Assembly (NCBI GenBank): GCA_040880405.1
Contig: JBBDIM010000144.1
Span: 26,999-90,998, forward strand
Length of the DNA: 64,000 nt
Reading direction: 5' to 3'
Source of the DNA: JBBDIM01 sp040880405
GTDB lineage: Bacteria; Planctomycetota; Planctomycetia; Pirellulales; Pirellulaceae
Of this stretch, positions 1 through 7,812 are shown piece after piece. The position numbers and the translations under genes were made by a program. Position 1 is the first letter of the stretch. Each line of letters begins with the position of its first letter. Under the pieces are notes generated by a model that was not told the DNA's origin, did not search any database, and was given only the letters and a program-made list of their open reading frames with translations.

Positions 1-372
1 GGCAGGCGGAAAGGCATGCGAACTCTTAATTGGTGGGAAGGAAAAAAGGCGGGAACGTTTGATGTGGGAGCTTAATGCTGAATTATGGCGGAGCGGTTGC
101 CAGCAAACAATAGCAACCACCCTTTTCGCAGGGAATGCGATGAAGTTAAGGAGCCGCGGATCAACGCGGATTTTCGCGGACGGAAGGGGCGGTGGGTGGG
201 AGCTGGGGCGACTTCAGAAGGTGTGCGTAAGCGACTCTGGTTACGTAGGTTGCGCCATTTGGAAGGGGGGAATGTCGTTGCCGCGGGGCCTCTTGGACGA
301 TATGATCAATGGATGCCGGTATCGTCGGCTCATCCCACCTCAGAACCACTTTCCCTCCGTTCACAGGCCGCT
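1..372. other. Upstream region with a short dispersed repeat
   Basis: No convincing gene is seen here. An open frame runs through it into the following cytochrome gene, but its translation is low-complexity and basic. Around 153-183 it contains a GCGGATCAACGCGG-like stretch of the kind that recurs between genes in planctomycetes, so this part is more likely intergenic than coding. The promoter of the downstream gene should lie here, but no clear -35/-10 pair was recognised. Confidence 0.5.
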
Positions 373-2286
373 ATGCCGAGTCGTCTTGCAATTGTGTTGT
401 TCGCTGTCGTTTCGTGCTTTGCCGTAAGCTCGCTCTGCGCCGAGGAGGGCGTGACGCGGTTGCATGGACTGCTCGCCGGTCACTGCAACGACTGCCATCA
501 GGGCAACGATGCCGAGGCTCACCTCGATATGACCAAGTACAACTCGGTCGAATCGGTGGCCAGTTCGCGGGACATGTGGGTGAAGATCCGACAGCGGATT
601 GAAACCAATGAGATGCCACCGGAAGATGGGGAGCCGTTTTCCGCCGAGGACCGGCAATGGGTCCTCGACTGGATCGACAATTCCTTGCGATCCACTGCCT
701 GTGGCGATGGTCCCCAACCGGGCCCCAGTCCTTTGCGGCGACTCAATAAGAATGAATACCGCGCGACGATTCGCGACCTGCTCAAGATACATGTCGATAT
801 CGGCGCGGAACTGCCAGAAGATGGTGCCGGTGGTTCCGGGTTCGATAACGCCGCCGAGACGCTGTTTCTCTCGCCGATCCATGGCGAAAAATACTTGGAC
901 GCCGCCAAGGCCGCGATCTCCTACGCCCAGCGAAACCAAGGCTCGCGCGATTTGATCTTGGTTCGCCAACCAGGAGACAAGTCAACCGAAGAAGAAGCGG
1001 CTCACGATGTCCTCCAGCGGTTTGCCACCCGAGCCTTTCGTCGGCCAGCCAGTGAGGACGAAGTTGAAGACTTGATGCGGCTTTATCGGCAACGAATGGA
1101 GTCTGGCAGCAGTTGGGATGACTCTGTGTTCTTCACCTTGCAAGTGGTGTTGATCTCGCCCGACTTTTTGTTCCGGATCGAACAGCCCAACCTGGAGGAG
1201 GAGCCCCGGCTGGTTTCCGACCATGAGATGGCGACCCGGCTCTCCTATTTCCTGTGGGGAACCACGCCCGACCGCAAACTGATGCACGCGGCCGATGAGG
1301 GGAAATTGACCGACGCGGATTCGCTCCGCGAAGAGACGATCCGCCTACTCAAAGATGGCCAAAGCCGGGGGCTGGCGGAGAACTTTGTGGGGCAATGGCT
1401 CGGGACACGAGAGCTGGGCAGGCAATCGCAGCCCGATCGGGAACTATTCAAGCGATACAACCAGCAGATGCAGGACTCGTTTCAGGAAGAGCCGCTGCTA
1501 CTGTTTCATGAGATTTTCAAGAACAACGAAAGCCTGCTCAACCTGATCGACGCCGACTACACCTTCGCCAACGACGAACTGGCCCGGCATTATGGCATTC
1601 GGGATAAGCTGACCGAAAACATCTCGCAGCGGATGATCAAGGTGAAACTGCCGGAGGATACGGTTCGGGGTGGGATCTTGACGATGTCGGGGCCGCTCAC
1701 GGTTTCTTCGTTCCCCAACCGGACCAGCCCGGTACTGCGGGGGAAGTGGCTGCTGGAGAACATTCTGGGGATCGTCCCTCCGCCGCCACCGCCTGATGTC
1801 CCGGAGCTTTCCGAAGAGGGGGAGGATGTCGCCGGGAAGAGTGTGCGTGAGCGATTGCAAATCCATCGCGACAATCCCAGTTGCGCCTCGTGCCATAACA
1901 CGATCGACCCGGTCGGGTTCGGGCTCGAAAACTTCGACGCGATCGGCCGTTGGCGGGAAGAGGATAACGGGACCAAAGTCGATTCCGCCGGCAAACTGCC
2001 TGGGGGTGAGGCGTTCACCAACCCCAAAGAACTGAAACAAGCGGTTTTGCGGCAAAAGGAAAAGTTCGTTACTCTGCTAACAGAGAAGATGCTCAGCTAC
2101 GCCCTGGGCCGCGGCTTGGTCCCTTCCGATTACTGTGCAGTGGAAGAGATCACCCAGCGGCTGGCGGCCCACGATTACCAGACGCACCAGTTGGTGCTGG
2201 GAATCGTGGAGAGTGTCCCCTTCCGCTATAAGGCTTCGCAAGCCGCCCCGCCCACAACCGACGATTCAACCGTCAGGAGCGAGTGA
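373..2286 (+). CDS. Secreted DUF1587/DUF1592/DUF1588/DUF1585 planctomycete cytochrome-type protein
   Basis: A 637-residue exported protein of the large planctomycete family that combines a cytochrome c-like domain (PSCyt type) with DUF1587, DUF1592, DUF1588 and DUF1585 regions. A hydrophobic signal peptide covers residues 1-23 (MPSRLAIVLFAVVSCF). Two haem-binding CxxCH motifs are present: CNDCH at residues 38-42 and CASCH at about 504-508, the latter followed by the DPVGFGLENFD stretch typical of DUF1588. The frame is open back to 85, but that part contains repeat-like sequence and lacks a signal peptide, so the ATG at 373 is preferred. The stop overlaps the GTG start of the DUF1552 gene by 4 bases, so the two are probably cotranscribed. 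This pairing is very common in Pirellulaceae. The biochemical role is unknown; extracellular redox or polysaccharide-related functions are only guesses. Confidence 0.93.
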   Translation: MPSRLAIVLFAVVSCFAVSSLCAEEGVTRLHGLLAGHCNDCHQGNDAEAHLDMTKYNSVESVASSRDMWVKIRQRIETNEMPPEDGEPFSAEDRQWVLDWIDNSLRSTACGDGPQPGPSPLRRLNKNEYRATIRDLLKIHVDIGAELPEDGAGGSGFDNAAETLFLSPIHGEKYLDAAKAAISYAQRNQGSRDLILVRQPGDKSTEEEAAHDVLQRFATRAFRRPASEDEVEDLMRLYRQRMESGSSWDDSVFFTLQVVLISPDFLFRIEQPNLEEEPRLVSDHEMATRLSYFLWGTTPDRKLMHAADEGKLTDADSLREETIRLLKDGQSRGLAENFVGQWLGTRELGRQSQPDRELFKRYNQQMQDSFQEEPLLLFHEIFKNNESLLNLIDADYTFANDELARHYGIRDKLTENISQRMIKVKLPEDTVRGGILTMSGPLTVSSFPNRTSPVLRGKWLLENILGIVPPPPPPDVPELSEEGEDVAGKSVRERLQIHRDNPSCASCHNTIDPVGFGLENFDAIGRWREEDNGTKVDSAGKLPGGEAFTNPKELKQAVLRQKEKFVTLLTEKMLSYALGRGLVPSDYCAVEEITQRLAAHDYQTHQLVLGIVESVPFRYKASQAAPPTTDDSTVRSE

Positions 2287-3644
2287 AGATGACGTTTTCT
2301 AAATCGATTTCGCGTCGTACCTTGCTACGTGGTACCGGTGCTGCTTTGGCGCTGCCTTGGCTGGAGGCGATGGCCCCGAAAAGCGTGCTAGCCAACACGC
2401 CGGATGACGTTCTGGACGGTAAGGCCCCGGTCCGGATGGCGGTGCTGTATGTGCCCAACGGCGTCCATCCCGATATCTGGAACCCGAAGGAGGAAGGGAC
2501 CGACTTCGAGCTGCCGATGGCAATGGAGCCGCTGGCAGACATCCGCCACAAGAACCTGGTGCTGACCAACCTCTGGAACCAGCACAGCAACACCGGCGAT
2601 GGCCACTATGTGAAAACTGGCGGCTTCTTGACCGGCCAGACGATCAACAAAACCGTGGGGGTCGACTTAAATAGCAACGGCATCTCGATGGATCAACTCG
2701 CCGCGCGAGAGGTTGAGCATCTCACTCCCCTGCCCTCTTTGGAACTGGGGACCGAGCCGGTTCACTCCGGGGTCGATGGGACCGTCGGCTATACCCGGGT
2801 GTACGGAGCCCATATCTCTTGGAAGACCCCGACCAGCCCGCTGGCCAAAGAGATCGACCCCAAGCTGGTGTACCAGCGAATGTTCCGAGCCAGCAAACAA
2901 GGGACCCAGGCCGCGGCCGATGATCGCTTGCTGCTGGACAAGGTGCTAAGTGGCGCGAAAAGCCTGCGCGGCCGACTGGGCCAAGAAGACCGGCACCGGA
3001 TGGACGAGTACCTGGAATCGGTCCGCACGGTTGAGGCCCGGCTGGCCCAGCTCGAACAACCAGGCCACGCCCCATGGCGGGCGAGGGCCGATATCGAGAA
3101 GCACGACGCGCCGGAGGGTATCCCGGACGCCCACGCCAAACACGTCCAACTGATGATGGACATGATTGTGTTGGCCTTCCAAACCGACACCACGAGGGTC
3201 ACCTCGTTCATGTTCGGCAACGCGGTCAGCAACAAGGATTTCGCTTTCCTGGACGGCGTAAAAGGAGCCCACCACTCCCTCTCGCACCACCAAAGCGAAG
3301 AGGACAAACTAAAACAGTACAACCTGATCAGCCAGTGGCACGTCGCCCAGTACGCCTACCTGCTCAAGCGGCTCGACGCAATCCAAGAAGGAGACGCCAC
3401 CCTGCTGGACAACTCCATGATCCTCTTCGGCTCCGGCCTCAAAGACGGCCAATCGCACAGCCCCCGAGACCTACCCATCCTTCTGGGCGGTCGAGGCGGA
3501 GGAAAAATCAACACCGGGCAGCACATCCGCTACGAGAAAAACACCCCGCTGACGAATCTTTATGTCTCGATGCTGAATGCGTTTGGACGGGAGACGGAGG
3601 TGTTTTCGGATAGTACGGGGGCGCTGGATGGGGTTTTGGTTTAG
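2283..3644 (+). CDS. Tat-exported DUF1552 domain protein
   Basis: A 453-residue protein of the DUF1552 family, the usual partner of the DUF1592-type cytochrome encoded just upstream. The N-terminus is a twin-arginine signal: SRRTLLRGTGAALALPWLEA with the RR pair near residues 11-12, then a hydrophobic stretch and a likely cleavage site after SVLA. The gene starts with GTG at 2283, overlapping the upstream stop; an ATG at 2289 is an alternative and would not change the Tat signal. Tat export implies that it folds in the cytoplasm before export. Members of this family are distantly sulfatase-like, and the substrate is not known. The overlap and constant genomic pairing suggest the two proteins act together outside the cytoplasmic membrane. 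Confidence 0.94.
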   Translation: MKMTFSKSISRRTLLRGTGAALALPWLEAMAPKSVLANTPDDVLDGKAPVRMAVLYVPNGVHPDIWNPKEEGTDFELPMAMEPLADIRHKNLVLTNLWNQHSNTGDGHYVKTGGFLTGQTINKTVGVDLNSNGISMDQLAAREVEHLTPLPSLELGTEPVHSGVDGTVGYTRVYGAHISWKTPTSPLAKEIDPKLVYQRMFRASKQGTQAAADDRLLLDKVLSGAKSLRGRLGQEDRHRMDEYLESVRTVEARLAQLEQPGHAPWRARADIEKHDAPEGIPDAHAKHVQLMMDMIVLAFQTDTTRVTSFMFGNAVSNKDFAFLDGVKGAHHSLSHHQSEEDKLKQYNLISQWHVAQYAYLLKRLDAIQEGDATLLDNSMILFGSGLKDGQSHSPRDLPILLGGRGGGKINTGQHIRYEKNTPLTNLYVSMLNAFGRETEVFSDSTGALDGVLV

Positions 3645-3657
3645 AGGTGACCGACCG

Positions 3658-3939
3658 ATGCATGGCACCGAGTCTCGCTCCGATCTGACGAAAATCTGGG
3701 AGGGCCTTAAGAGTCTCATGGTGTGTCTTGTTATGATCTCCCTCGGGGTCAGCCAGGCGGTTACCGGTTGGATTGGAGACCCCCTGTGGATGAGACTCAT
3801 CTATCCACTGATACTTGTGCCGTTCGGCTTGCTCATTGGATGGCAAGGATATCTCGGATTGATGAAAGAGTTTTTCGGCATGTCCAAGGCAATTAACGAT
3901 CCTTCCAAGGAACCCACCGACTCCCTGCCGGGTGAATAA
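3658..3939 (+). CDS. Small two-helix membrane protein, unknown function
   Basis: A 93-residue protein starting MHGTESRSD at 3658, 13 bases after the DUF1552 stop. The open frame extends upstream to 3577, but that part lies inside the DUF1552 gene. Two hydrophobic segments are seen: about residues 19-40 (SLMVCLVMISLGVSQAVTGW) and 45-65 (LIYPLILVPFGLLIGW). The soluble tail is charged and ends KEPTDSLPGE. The close spacing could mean cotranscription with the two genes before it. I do not recognise a family and propose no function. Confidence 0.6.
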   Translation: MHGTESRSDLTKIWEGLKSLMVCLVMISLGVSQAVTGWIGDPLWMRLIYPLILVPFGLLIGWQGYLGLMKEFFGMSKAINDPSKEPTDSLPGE

Positions 3940-4084
3940 ATCGAAGAAAATAGGTGGTTATTGTCTAAATCGGGCGCTATGGTCGTGCTTTTCTTGGCGT
4001 GCGAGGCCAAGTCGCCAAGGTGCTCGCGCTTTTCGCTCCAATTGACTCGATTGGCCAGTCGCTTACCAAAACCAAAGTGGCAAA

Positions 4085-4112
4085 TTGACGCACGATCTGC
4101 ATGGTGTATAAT
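4085..4112 (+). promoter_or_regulatory. Sigma-70-type promoter of the toxin-antitoxin operon
   Basis: TTGACG at 4085-4090 and a perfect TATAAT at 4107-4112 are separated by 16 bp. This is the best housekeeping-type promoter in the window. It is followed within five bases by the palindrome at 4117-4131 and 51 bases later by the antitoxin GTG start. Confidence 0.75.
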
Positions 4113-4116
4113 TCAG

Positions 4117-4131
4117 GTGGCATATTGCCAC
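4117..4131. promoter_or_regulatory. Palindromic operator GTGGCA-TAT-TGCCAC
   Basis: A perfect inverted repeat with 6-bp arms and a 3-bp centre sits immediately downstream of the -10 box, where the transcription start should be. A matching half-site, GTGGCA, lies at 4077-4082, just upstream of the -35 box and 40 bp (about four helical turns) from the palindrome's first arm. Binding by the ribbon-helix-helix antitoxin here would block the promoter, the usual autoregulation of such modules. Confidence 0.65.
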
Positions 4132-4163
4132 GTCGTTTTAGTGGAGTCTGTCGGAGAATAAAC

Positions 4164-4448
4164 GTGACAACGACAAATAACGAAGCACGCATCAATGTGC
4201 GGCTTGCCAGTGAACTTAAGCAGGTAATTGAGCAAGCGTCCGCCGCGCTGGGTCAGTCGGTCAGTGAGTTCACCGTGTCGACGTTGGTTCGAGAAGCTCG
4301 ACAGGTGATTCAGGATAGCCAGGTCACGTCATTGTCGAATCGAGATCGCGACAAGTTCCTCGCTGCGCTGGAGGCAACCGATTCAAAGCCAAATGCGGCA
4401 CTCAAGTCGGCGGCACGACGCTACAAGAAGAAGATGAAAAATGGCTGA
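4164..4448 (+). CDS. DUF1778 (TacA-like) antitoxin
   Basis: A 94-residue protein with an N-terminal ribbon-helix-helix fold: the beta strand EARINVRLASELKQVIE, then a helix with GQSVSEFTVSTLVREA. This is the DUF1778/TacA antitoxin type. The basic C-terminal tail (AARRYKKKMKNG) would be the toxin-neutralising segment. The GTG start at 4164 follows a GGAG-containing leader and fits the family length; the longer frame from 4101 would begin inside the promoter. The last 8 bases overlap the toxin gene, as expected for translational coupling. It should bind both the GNAT toxin and the palindrome at 4117-4131, repressing its own promoter. Confidence 0.9.
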   Translation: MTTTNNEARINVRLASELKQVIEQASAALGQSVSEFTVSTLVREARQVIQDSQVTSLSNRDRDKFLAALEATDSKPNAALKSAARRYKKKMKNG

Positions 4449-4962
4449 GGATTCTTGGAGAATCGAGCCATTTGATAAACAGCGTCACGATCGTACAGGG
4501 TTCAATTGTGGTGTTGAATCCCTCAATGGATGGCTGCACACCAAAATTACGCAGTATGAAAAGCGTGGTTTAGCGAAGGCGTATGTGCTTGTTGGGGAGG
4601 AGGGTGAGTTTTCCGTCAAAGGTTATTATGCTTTGTCGAATCACTCGGTCGTTTTCGACGCGCTTCCGGCCGACCAAGCCAAAGGGTTACCCCGCAGCGA
4701 TGTTCCGGTGGTATTGATTGGGCGTTTGGCGGTGGATACGACTTTGCAGGGAAAGGGCTGCGGCGAATTTTTGCTCATCGATGCCCTTCGCCGTTGTCAA
4801 CTCTTGGCAACAGAAATCGGAATCCGAGCGGTCGAAGTCGATGCGATCGATCAACGCTCCAAAGATTTCTACCTGAAATATGGTTTCGTTTCCCTGCTGG
4901 ATGACGACCGCCATCTCTTCTTACCGATGCAGAACATCCGCAAATTGAAACTTCTTGAGTGA
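4441..4962 (+). CDS. GNAT-family toxin (TacT-like tRNA acetyltransferase)
   Basis: A 173-residue GNAT acetyltransferase of the type paired with DUF1778 antitoxins. Features seen: the N-terminal FNCGVESLNGWL motif (family pattern F.CG...LN.WL), the core LIGRLAVDTTLQGKG followed by CGEFLL with the acetyl-CoA-binding QGKGCG loop, and the C-terminal DFYLKYGF segment with a conserved Tyr. TacT-type toxins acetylate the amino group of aminoacyl-tRNAs and stop translation; that activity is inferred from the family. The ATG overlaps the antitoxin stop by 8 bases. The full length and all conserved motifs suggest an intact toxin. The module lies between unrelated genes, as expected for a mobile TA cassette. 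Confidence 0.9.
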   Translation: MAEDSWRIEPFDKQRHDRTGFNCGVESLNGWLHTKITQYEKRGLAKAYVLVGEEGEFSVKGYYALSNHSVVFDALPADQAKGLPRSDVPVVLIGRLAVDTTLQGKGCGEFLLIDALRRCQLLATEIGIRAVEVDAIDQRSKDFYLKYGFVSLLDDDRHLFLPMQNIRKLKLLE

Positions 4963-4984
4963 CGGCCACCAGATTGGGCCGAAC

Positions 4985-5389
4985 CTAAAACGGGTCCCCT
5001 TCAATAAATTCCACAGTCCAAACGCCATCGGCCCCAAACTTAAAATGAGTCGTCCCTTCGACTCCTTTGGGAACAACACCCCGCAAGTCGATCTCCTGCT
5101 GCTGTTTCTCGTCAGATCCCTTTTCGCTCCGGATAACGATGGCCGAATCTGGAAAGTCATCTCGCCACGGGAAGGAGGTCCACTTTTTGCCCTCCCCACC
5201 GATTGCCCCCCTGCCTGGACTCCATGAGCCGAAGTTCTCCCAGTCGCGGACTTCAATTGTCTGGGGATAATCGCTGCTAACACAGAATTCTCCCGAGTAC
5301 TTATGCCGGTTGCAGCCCGACAAAAGCCCCAGGCCGAATAGCAGCGTAAGAACCGCTACTGCACGGGTCTGTCGCAAAATAAAATCCAT
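4985..5389 (-). CDS. Putative lipoprotein, unknown function
   Basis: A 134-residue protein with a lipoprotein signal: a hydrophobic segment at about residues 10-23 (AVAVLTLLFGLGLL) ending in the lipobox LSGC, with Cys26 as the likely lipid attachment site. The mature part is hydrophilic, rich in Trp and Asp/Glu, and has no motif I recognise. It lies 27 bases downstream of the HELGH membrane protein gene on the same strand, so the two may form an operon. No function is proposed. Confidence 0.7.
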   Translation of the reverse strand: MDFILRQTRAVAVLTLLFGLGLLSGCNRHKYSGEFCVSSDYPQTIEVRDWENFGSWSPGRGAIGGEGKKWTSFPWRDDFPDSAIVIRSEKGSDEKQQQEIDLRGVVPKGVEGTTHFKFGADGVWTVEFIEGDPF

Positions 5390-5416
5390 CCGATTGGCTT
5401 TCAGTTTTGGGGTGAG

Positions 5417-5890
5417 TCAAGTTGGCGGCCGGTTGGGAAAATCCTCCGCTTGGCGGTCTAGTCGATACCATATCAGGATACCACCCGCGAAGCAGACGAT
5501 CCCGAACAAAATCATCTGCCAGATTGCGGCCCCGTGCCGGAATAGCTCGGCGGTATCTCCGTAGGGGCCGATCCAGCCCAGGCCGATGTAGGCCCCGTTC
5601 GCGATCAGGCAGAACCCAGCGAAGAAGGCCGCCGCCACTTGGGCCTTGCCCAGCGGGAAGGCCAAGAGCAGCAGCGGCAACAGGCAACCGACGATCGGGC
5701 CGGCCCAGACATCGGCGAGCGGCCACCGCGATCCGCTGAGCATCGTATGCGAAAGCCTCCAAGGCCGCAGCTCGACCGCGTCGATGGTGGCGCCGCTCAG
5801 GGCTCCGCTGACGATGTGCCCCAGCTCATGCACCACCATGAACGGCCACCAGCAGAGGATCAGGGCGAGGGTGAATTTGAGGTACCGCAT
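5417..5890 (-). CDS. M50-like HELGH membrane protein
   Basis: A 157-residue membrane protein with an HELGH zinc-binding motif at residues 21-25, in the context FMVVHELGHIVSGALSGA, inside or at the end of the first hydrophobic segment as in site-2-type (M50) peptidases. About four transmembrane segments follow. A possible third metal ligand is D61 or a nearby Asp in SRWPLADVWAGPIVG, which resembles the second M50 motif in position. It is much shorter than RseP or SpoIVFB and has no PDZ domain. It may be a minimal intramembrane protease or a non-catalytic relative. No substrate is suggested by its neighbours. Confidence 0.75.
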   Translation of the reverse strand: MRYLKFTLALILCWWPFMVVHELGHIVSGALSGATIDAVELRPWRLSHTMLSGSRWPLADVWAGPIVGCLLPLLLLAFPLGKAQVAAAFFAGFCLIANGAYIGLGWIGPYGDTAELFRHGAAIWQMILFGIVCFAGGILIWYRLDRQAEDFPNRPPT

Positions 5891-5918
5891 TCGCTTGGGG
5901 GCCGTTGCCGTTTTTGAT

Positions 5919-5990
5919 CCTCTCGGTGTCCTCGGTGAACTCTGTGGCTAAAAATTTTTGCCACAGAGGGCACAGAGATCACAGAGGAGA
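5919..5990. repeat. CACAGAGG-type inverted repeat (hairpin)
   Basis: Two arms of the dispersed CACAGAGG-type repeat meet head to head: CTCTGTGGCTAAAAA joins TTTTTGCCACAGAG at 5940-5968, and each arm continues outward with further CTCGGTG/CACAGAG units. The core is a nearly perfect palindrome. It lies between the M50-like gene and the end of the propeller gene, and related copies are at 13163-13528, 54243-54317 and 63763-63959. Confidence 0.85.
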
Positions 5991-6045
5991 AGATTCTCGC
6001 GATTGATTTGGTGGCAAAGCTAAACCAGGCTCCGCGGCAGGGACC

Positions 6046-7365
6046 CTACTTCCCCAGCTCCACACAAACCAGCTCTTTATCATTCCGCGCGAACATCGCC
6101 TTGCCGGCAAACGCAGGGTGGCTCCAGACGACCGCGCGGCCGCCGGTTTCGCCGGTGGGTTCTAGGATTTGGGCTCGGTCGAGCTCTTCATATTTTTCTG
6201 GCGAGAGCTTAGCGATCACTAGCTCGCCGGTTTCGGCGAAGATGAAGTAGACGTCGTCTTGTTTTACGATGAAGCCGGTCCCGTGACGGGCTCGGCGGAC
6301 TCCGCCGATCGGGTCGGTCGTTTCCCAGAGTCGGGTGCCGTCTTCATGGTCGACCGCGGTGAGGGCGCCGCTGCCGGAGTCGAAACCGTAGATCGTTTCA
6401 CCGTCGAAGAAGGGGGTGCTGTTGGCGGTTGCGACCGACATCTTGGCCTGACCACGCCAGAGGACTTCGGCGGCCGGTTTGTCGTCGTCCAGTTTCAACA
6501 GGGCGCTGGTGTCTCCCATGCCGGAGGCGAATAGCAGGTTGCCAACTTTGCGGGGGGCGCTGATCGACATGGTGAACGAGGGCTCCAAGGGCACCGTCCA
6601 GTAAACCTCGCCGGTTTTGGGGTTCAGACTGTTGAGCGACTGCGCGTGCCAAATCAGCAGTTGCCGGGCACCGCCATGCTCGATCATCGTGGGTGGGCAG
6701 TAGCCGATTTCCGGGCTATCCAGGGCGGTCCACACTTCTTCGCCGGTTTTTTTGTCCAAGGCGATCGCGACGCTACCCTCGCCACCGGCCAAGGTGTAGA
6801 CATGCTCGTCGTCGACCAACGGATGAGCCGCGAAACCCCAGATCGGGGTTTTGGTGTTGTAGCGTTCCTTGAGGTTGACGTGCCAGACCGGCTTGCCGTC
6901 GGCTAGGTTCAGGCAGGTAAGGTCACTCTCGGCACCTAGGATGTAGACTTTGTCGCCATCGATGGTCGGCGTGGCCCTCGGACCGCTGGGGTAGCTGATT
7001 TCGTAGTCGCGGTCGTACTCGTGCTTCCAAAGCTGTTCGCCGGTTTGTTCGTCGAAGCAGAGAACCCGTTCGGTCCCTTGCAATTTATCCGCACCACCGG
7101 GGTTGTTGGTGATGGACCCCTCTTTTTTAACATAGTCCGTGACGACGACTTTCCCGGAGGCGACCGCCGGGCCGGAATATCCCATTTCGACCGGGACTTT
7201 CCAGCGAACCTTGGGGCCATCTTCCGGGAACTCGCGGAGGATCCCACTCTCTTGCCAGACGCTCTGCCGGTTGTTGCCCAACCATTGTGGCCAATCATCC
7301 GCCAGTAGAGCTTCGGAGGTTAACCCAGTCGTCAGTAGCATTCCCAAAAAAATAGTAGCACGCAT
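6046..7365 (-). CDS. Secreted PQQ-like beta-propeller repeat protein
   Basis: A 439-residue exported protein starting MRATIFLGMLLTTG, with a signal peptide cleaved near LLADDWPQWLG. DWPQWLGNNRQSVW is the typical start of planctomycete outer-membrane-type PQQ propeller proteins. Blades carry repeats of the type V.....G....LD..TGE..W (for example CFDEQTGEQLWKHE, ALDKKTGEEVWTAL and LNPKTGEVYWTV). The fold is probably an eight-bladed propeller. Such repeats usually serve as protein-interaction or BamB-like scaffolds, and some bind PQQ; there is no dehydrogenase domain here. The frame is open upstream to 7410, but the start at 7365 places the signal peptide correctly. Confidence 0.92.
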   Translation of the reverse strand: MRATIFLGMLLTTGLTSEALLADDWPQWLGNNRQSVWQESGILREFPEDGPKVRWKVPVEMGYSGPAVASGKVVVTDYVKKEGSITNNPGGADKLQGTERVLCFDEQTGEQLWKHEYDRDYEISYPSGPRATPTIDGDKVYILGAESDLTCLNLADGKPVWHVNLKERYNTKTPIWGFAAHPLVDDEHVYTLAGGEGSVAIALDKKTGEEVWTALDSPEIGYCPPTMIEHGGARQLLIWHAQSLNSLNPKTGEVYWTVPLEPSFTMSISAPRKVGNLLFASGMGDTSALLKLDDDKPAAEVLWRGQAKMSVATANSTPFFDGETIYGFDSGSGALTAVDHEDGTRLWETTDPIGGVRRARHGTGFIVKQDDVYFIFAETGELVIAKLSPEKYEELDRAQILEPTGETGGRAVVWSHPAFAGKAMFARNDKELVCVELGK

Positions 7366-7611
7366 GGCGGAAGTTTTCTCCGAGGTGAATTGAGGCGTTT
7401 CGTCTGGCACGGCCCTTGTTAGAGGCCTTTACTGCCCGGATGGTTACAGGGCATCTCGAACGAGCTGTTCGGAAAAAATTTGGCAAAAGAACGGTGGGCG
7501 GCCCCTGAATTGCACAATGAACGAAGTGATTGGGCGAATCTCTCATCGTTATTGGACTGTAATTCGCGCCATCAATCAAACCTGCAAGCTTAACCACAGG
7601 AGAACTATCTC

Positions 7612-7788
7612 ATGGCTGACTCCGCCGGTGCCGATGTCATTCGTGTCATTCTGGCCATTCTGCTCCCCCCGCTGGGCGTCTTTCTGCAAGTCGGATTGGG
7701 CCTGCACTTTTGGTTGAACATCGTATTGACGTTGTTCGGCTACATCCCAGGGATTATTCATGCCCTGTTTATCATTCTTCGTAAGTAG
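7612..7788 (+). CDS. Pmp3/UPF0057 family small membrane protein
   Basis: A 58-residue protein beginning MADSAGADVIRVILAILLPP. It matches the Pmp3/YqaE (UPF0057) family: helix one contains ILLPPLGVFLQ, then a short polar turn (LGLHFW), then helix two with NIVLTLFGYIPGIIHALFII. The LPPLGV and GYIPGIIHA segments are diagnostic. A good ribosome-binding site, AGGAGAA, lies at 7598-7604. The family is linked to membrane potential and salt stress in yeast and plants; its bacterial role is unclear. The gene stands alone between two genes on the other strand. Confidence 0.93.
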   Translation: MADSAGADVIRVILAILLPPLGVFLQVGLGLHFWLNIVLTLFGYIPGIIHALFIILRK

Positions 7789-7812
7789 CCGCGCGAAGCG
7801 CAACAGGGCTAA

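Noticed and set aside
85..372. N-terminal extension of the DUF1592-type gene from 85
   Set aside because: It passes through repeat-like sequence, is basic and low-complexity, and would bury the clear signal peptide that begins at 373.
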